From assembly GCA_945787585.1 (NCBI GenBank), contig CALZIG010000018.1:1-5861 (forward strand): DNA of 5,861 nt, in the 5' to 3' direction. Positions 5,347 through 5,861 of this stretch are shown piece after piece. The DNA comes from an uncultured Gammaproteobacteria bacterium. Its GTDB lineage: Bacteria; Pseudomonadota; Gammaproteobacteria; SZUA-140. Each line of letters starts with the position of its first letter. Positions within the stretch are counted from its first letter, which is position 1. The translations under genes were made by a program, and so were the position numbers. The notes beneath the pieces were generated by a model that saw only the letters and a list, made by a program, of their open reading frames with translations, searched no databases and was not told the origin of the DNA.

Positions 5347-5861
5347 TTACTCCGCTGCCATTGTCTCACATCTGATAAATGCGTCGTCACCCTCACCGAG
5401 GGTTTTAGTCAGTCGCGGCAGTAACTGCGCCATCTTATCTTGCAGTTGCCACGGTGGGTTGATGACGATCATCCCTGTTGCTGTCATGCCACTGCCGCGC
5501 TGATCCGCCCTTACCCCGAGTTCGAACTGCACTATTTTTTTGATACCACTATTGATGAAACGTTTTTCCAGCCGCTCGATATGATGACGATCCACCACGG
5601 GATACCAAAGCGCGTAGGTACATGTCGGACATTTTTTATAGCCTTTTGCGATCACCTCAAATACTCGCTCATAATCCGCTTTTATCTCATAAGAAGGATC
5701 AATCAGAATCAGACCGCGCTTCGATACCGGCGGCAACAGTCCAAGCAGACCCACGAAACCATCTTGTGCCATCACCTTAACGCGCTTGTGATTAGCAGTG
5801 TTCTTTTGCAGTCGCTTGACATCATTGGGGTGTAATTCAAAAAACCAGCCACGGTCTTTAC
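5347..5861 (-). CDS. rlmJ: 23S rRNA (adenine(2030)-N6)-methyltransferase RlmJ, partial (N-terminus outside the window)
   Basis: RlmJ uses SAM to methylate the N6 of A2030 in 23S rRNA. The visible part is the C-terminal 170 residues of a protein of about 280 in E. coli. The frame stays open from the GTG at 5775 through 5861, reading GWFFELHPNDVKRLQK, so the true start lies beyond the right edge and the GTG is not the start. Family landmarks are FELHP, LPPVSKRGLILIDPSYE, TYALWYPVV, RADQRGSGMTATGMIVINPPW and the C-terminal end. The catalytic motif IV reads DPSY (codons at 5689-5700) where E. coli has DPPY. The N-terminal SAM-binding motifs cannot be assessed. No intrinsic terminator is visible between it and selO, so some read-through into selO is possible. 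Confidence 0.93.
   Translation of the reverse strand, partial: KDRGWFFELHPNDVKRLQKNTANHKRVKVMAQDGFVGLLGLLPPVSKRGLILIDPSYEIKADYERVFEVIAKGYKKCPTCTYALWYPVVDRHHIERLEKRFINSGIKKIVQFELGVRADQRGSGMTATGMIVINPPWQLQDKMAQLLPRLTKTLGEGDDAFIRCETMAAE

Noticed and set aside
5440..5835. Plus-strand open frame of 131 codons opposite rlmJ
   Set aside because: It lies wholly antisense to a clearly recognised conserved gene and its translation shows no family motif.

Overview
The window looks like chromosomal DNA from a gammaproteobacterium of moderate G+C content. The best lineage marker is the partial RlmJ (YhiR-type 23S rRNA adenine N6-methyltransferase) at the right edge. The neighbouring SelO pseudokinase and the small FKBP lipoprotein fit the same group, but I cannot name a genus from sequence alone. 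There is no RNA gene, insertion sequence, CRISPR array or phage gene that I can support.

Layout: bases 1-306 are an AT-rich stretch without a gene, holding short tandem and inverted repeats and a weak terminator candidate. A two-gene minus-strand unit follows: a class I SAM-dependent methyltransferase (958-1608) and a cysteine-type glutathione S-transferase (307-951). The two lie in the same reading frame with only one TAG codon between them. The methyltransferase has a perfect TATAAT 10 bases before its ATG and no ribosome binding site, which suggests a nearly leaderless mRNA. A 251-base divergent region (1609-1859) carries a good Fur-box match and leads to a single plus-strand gene (1860-3095). 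That gene encodes a diguanylate cyclase with a helical N-terminal region, a GGEEF domain with an intact RxxD inhibitory site, and a C-terminal PilZ domain with both c-di-GMP-binding motifs. A short convergent gap with a weak hairpin separates it from a minus-strand series read in the order rlmJ (partial, 5347-5861), selO (3745-5250) and an FKBP peptidyl-prolyl isomerase lipoprotein (3191-3643), with gaps of about 100 bases.

How the genes may work together: the methyltransferase and GST are very likely co-transcribed and translationally coupled, although their substrates are unknown. The cyclase combines synthesis, product inhibition and product sensing for c-di-GMP in one polypeptide and may respond to iron through Fur. 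SelO (protein AMPylation linked to redox state), the envelope FKBP and RlmJ are mostly housekeeping or stress genes. I see no strong functional link among them beyond shared orientation. No wholly new system is evident. The points most worth following up are the GGDEF-PilZ cyclase with its candidate Fur site, the methyltransferase/GST stop-start junction, the near-leaderless start, and the altered redox cysteine arrangement in SelO.
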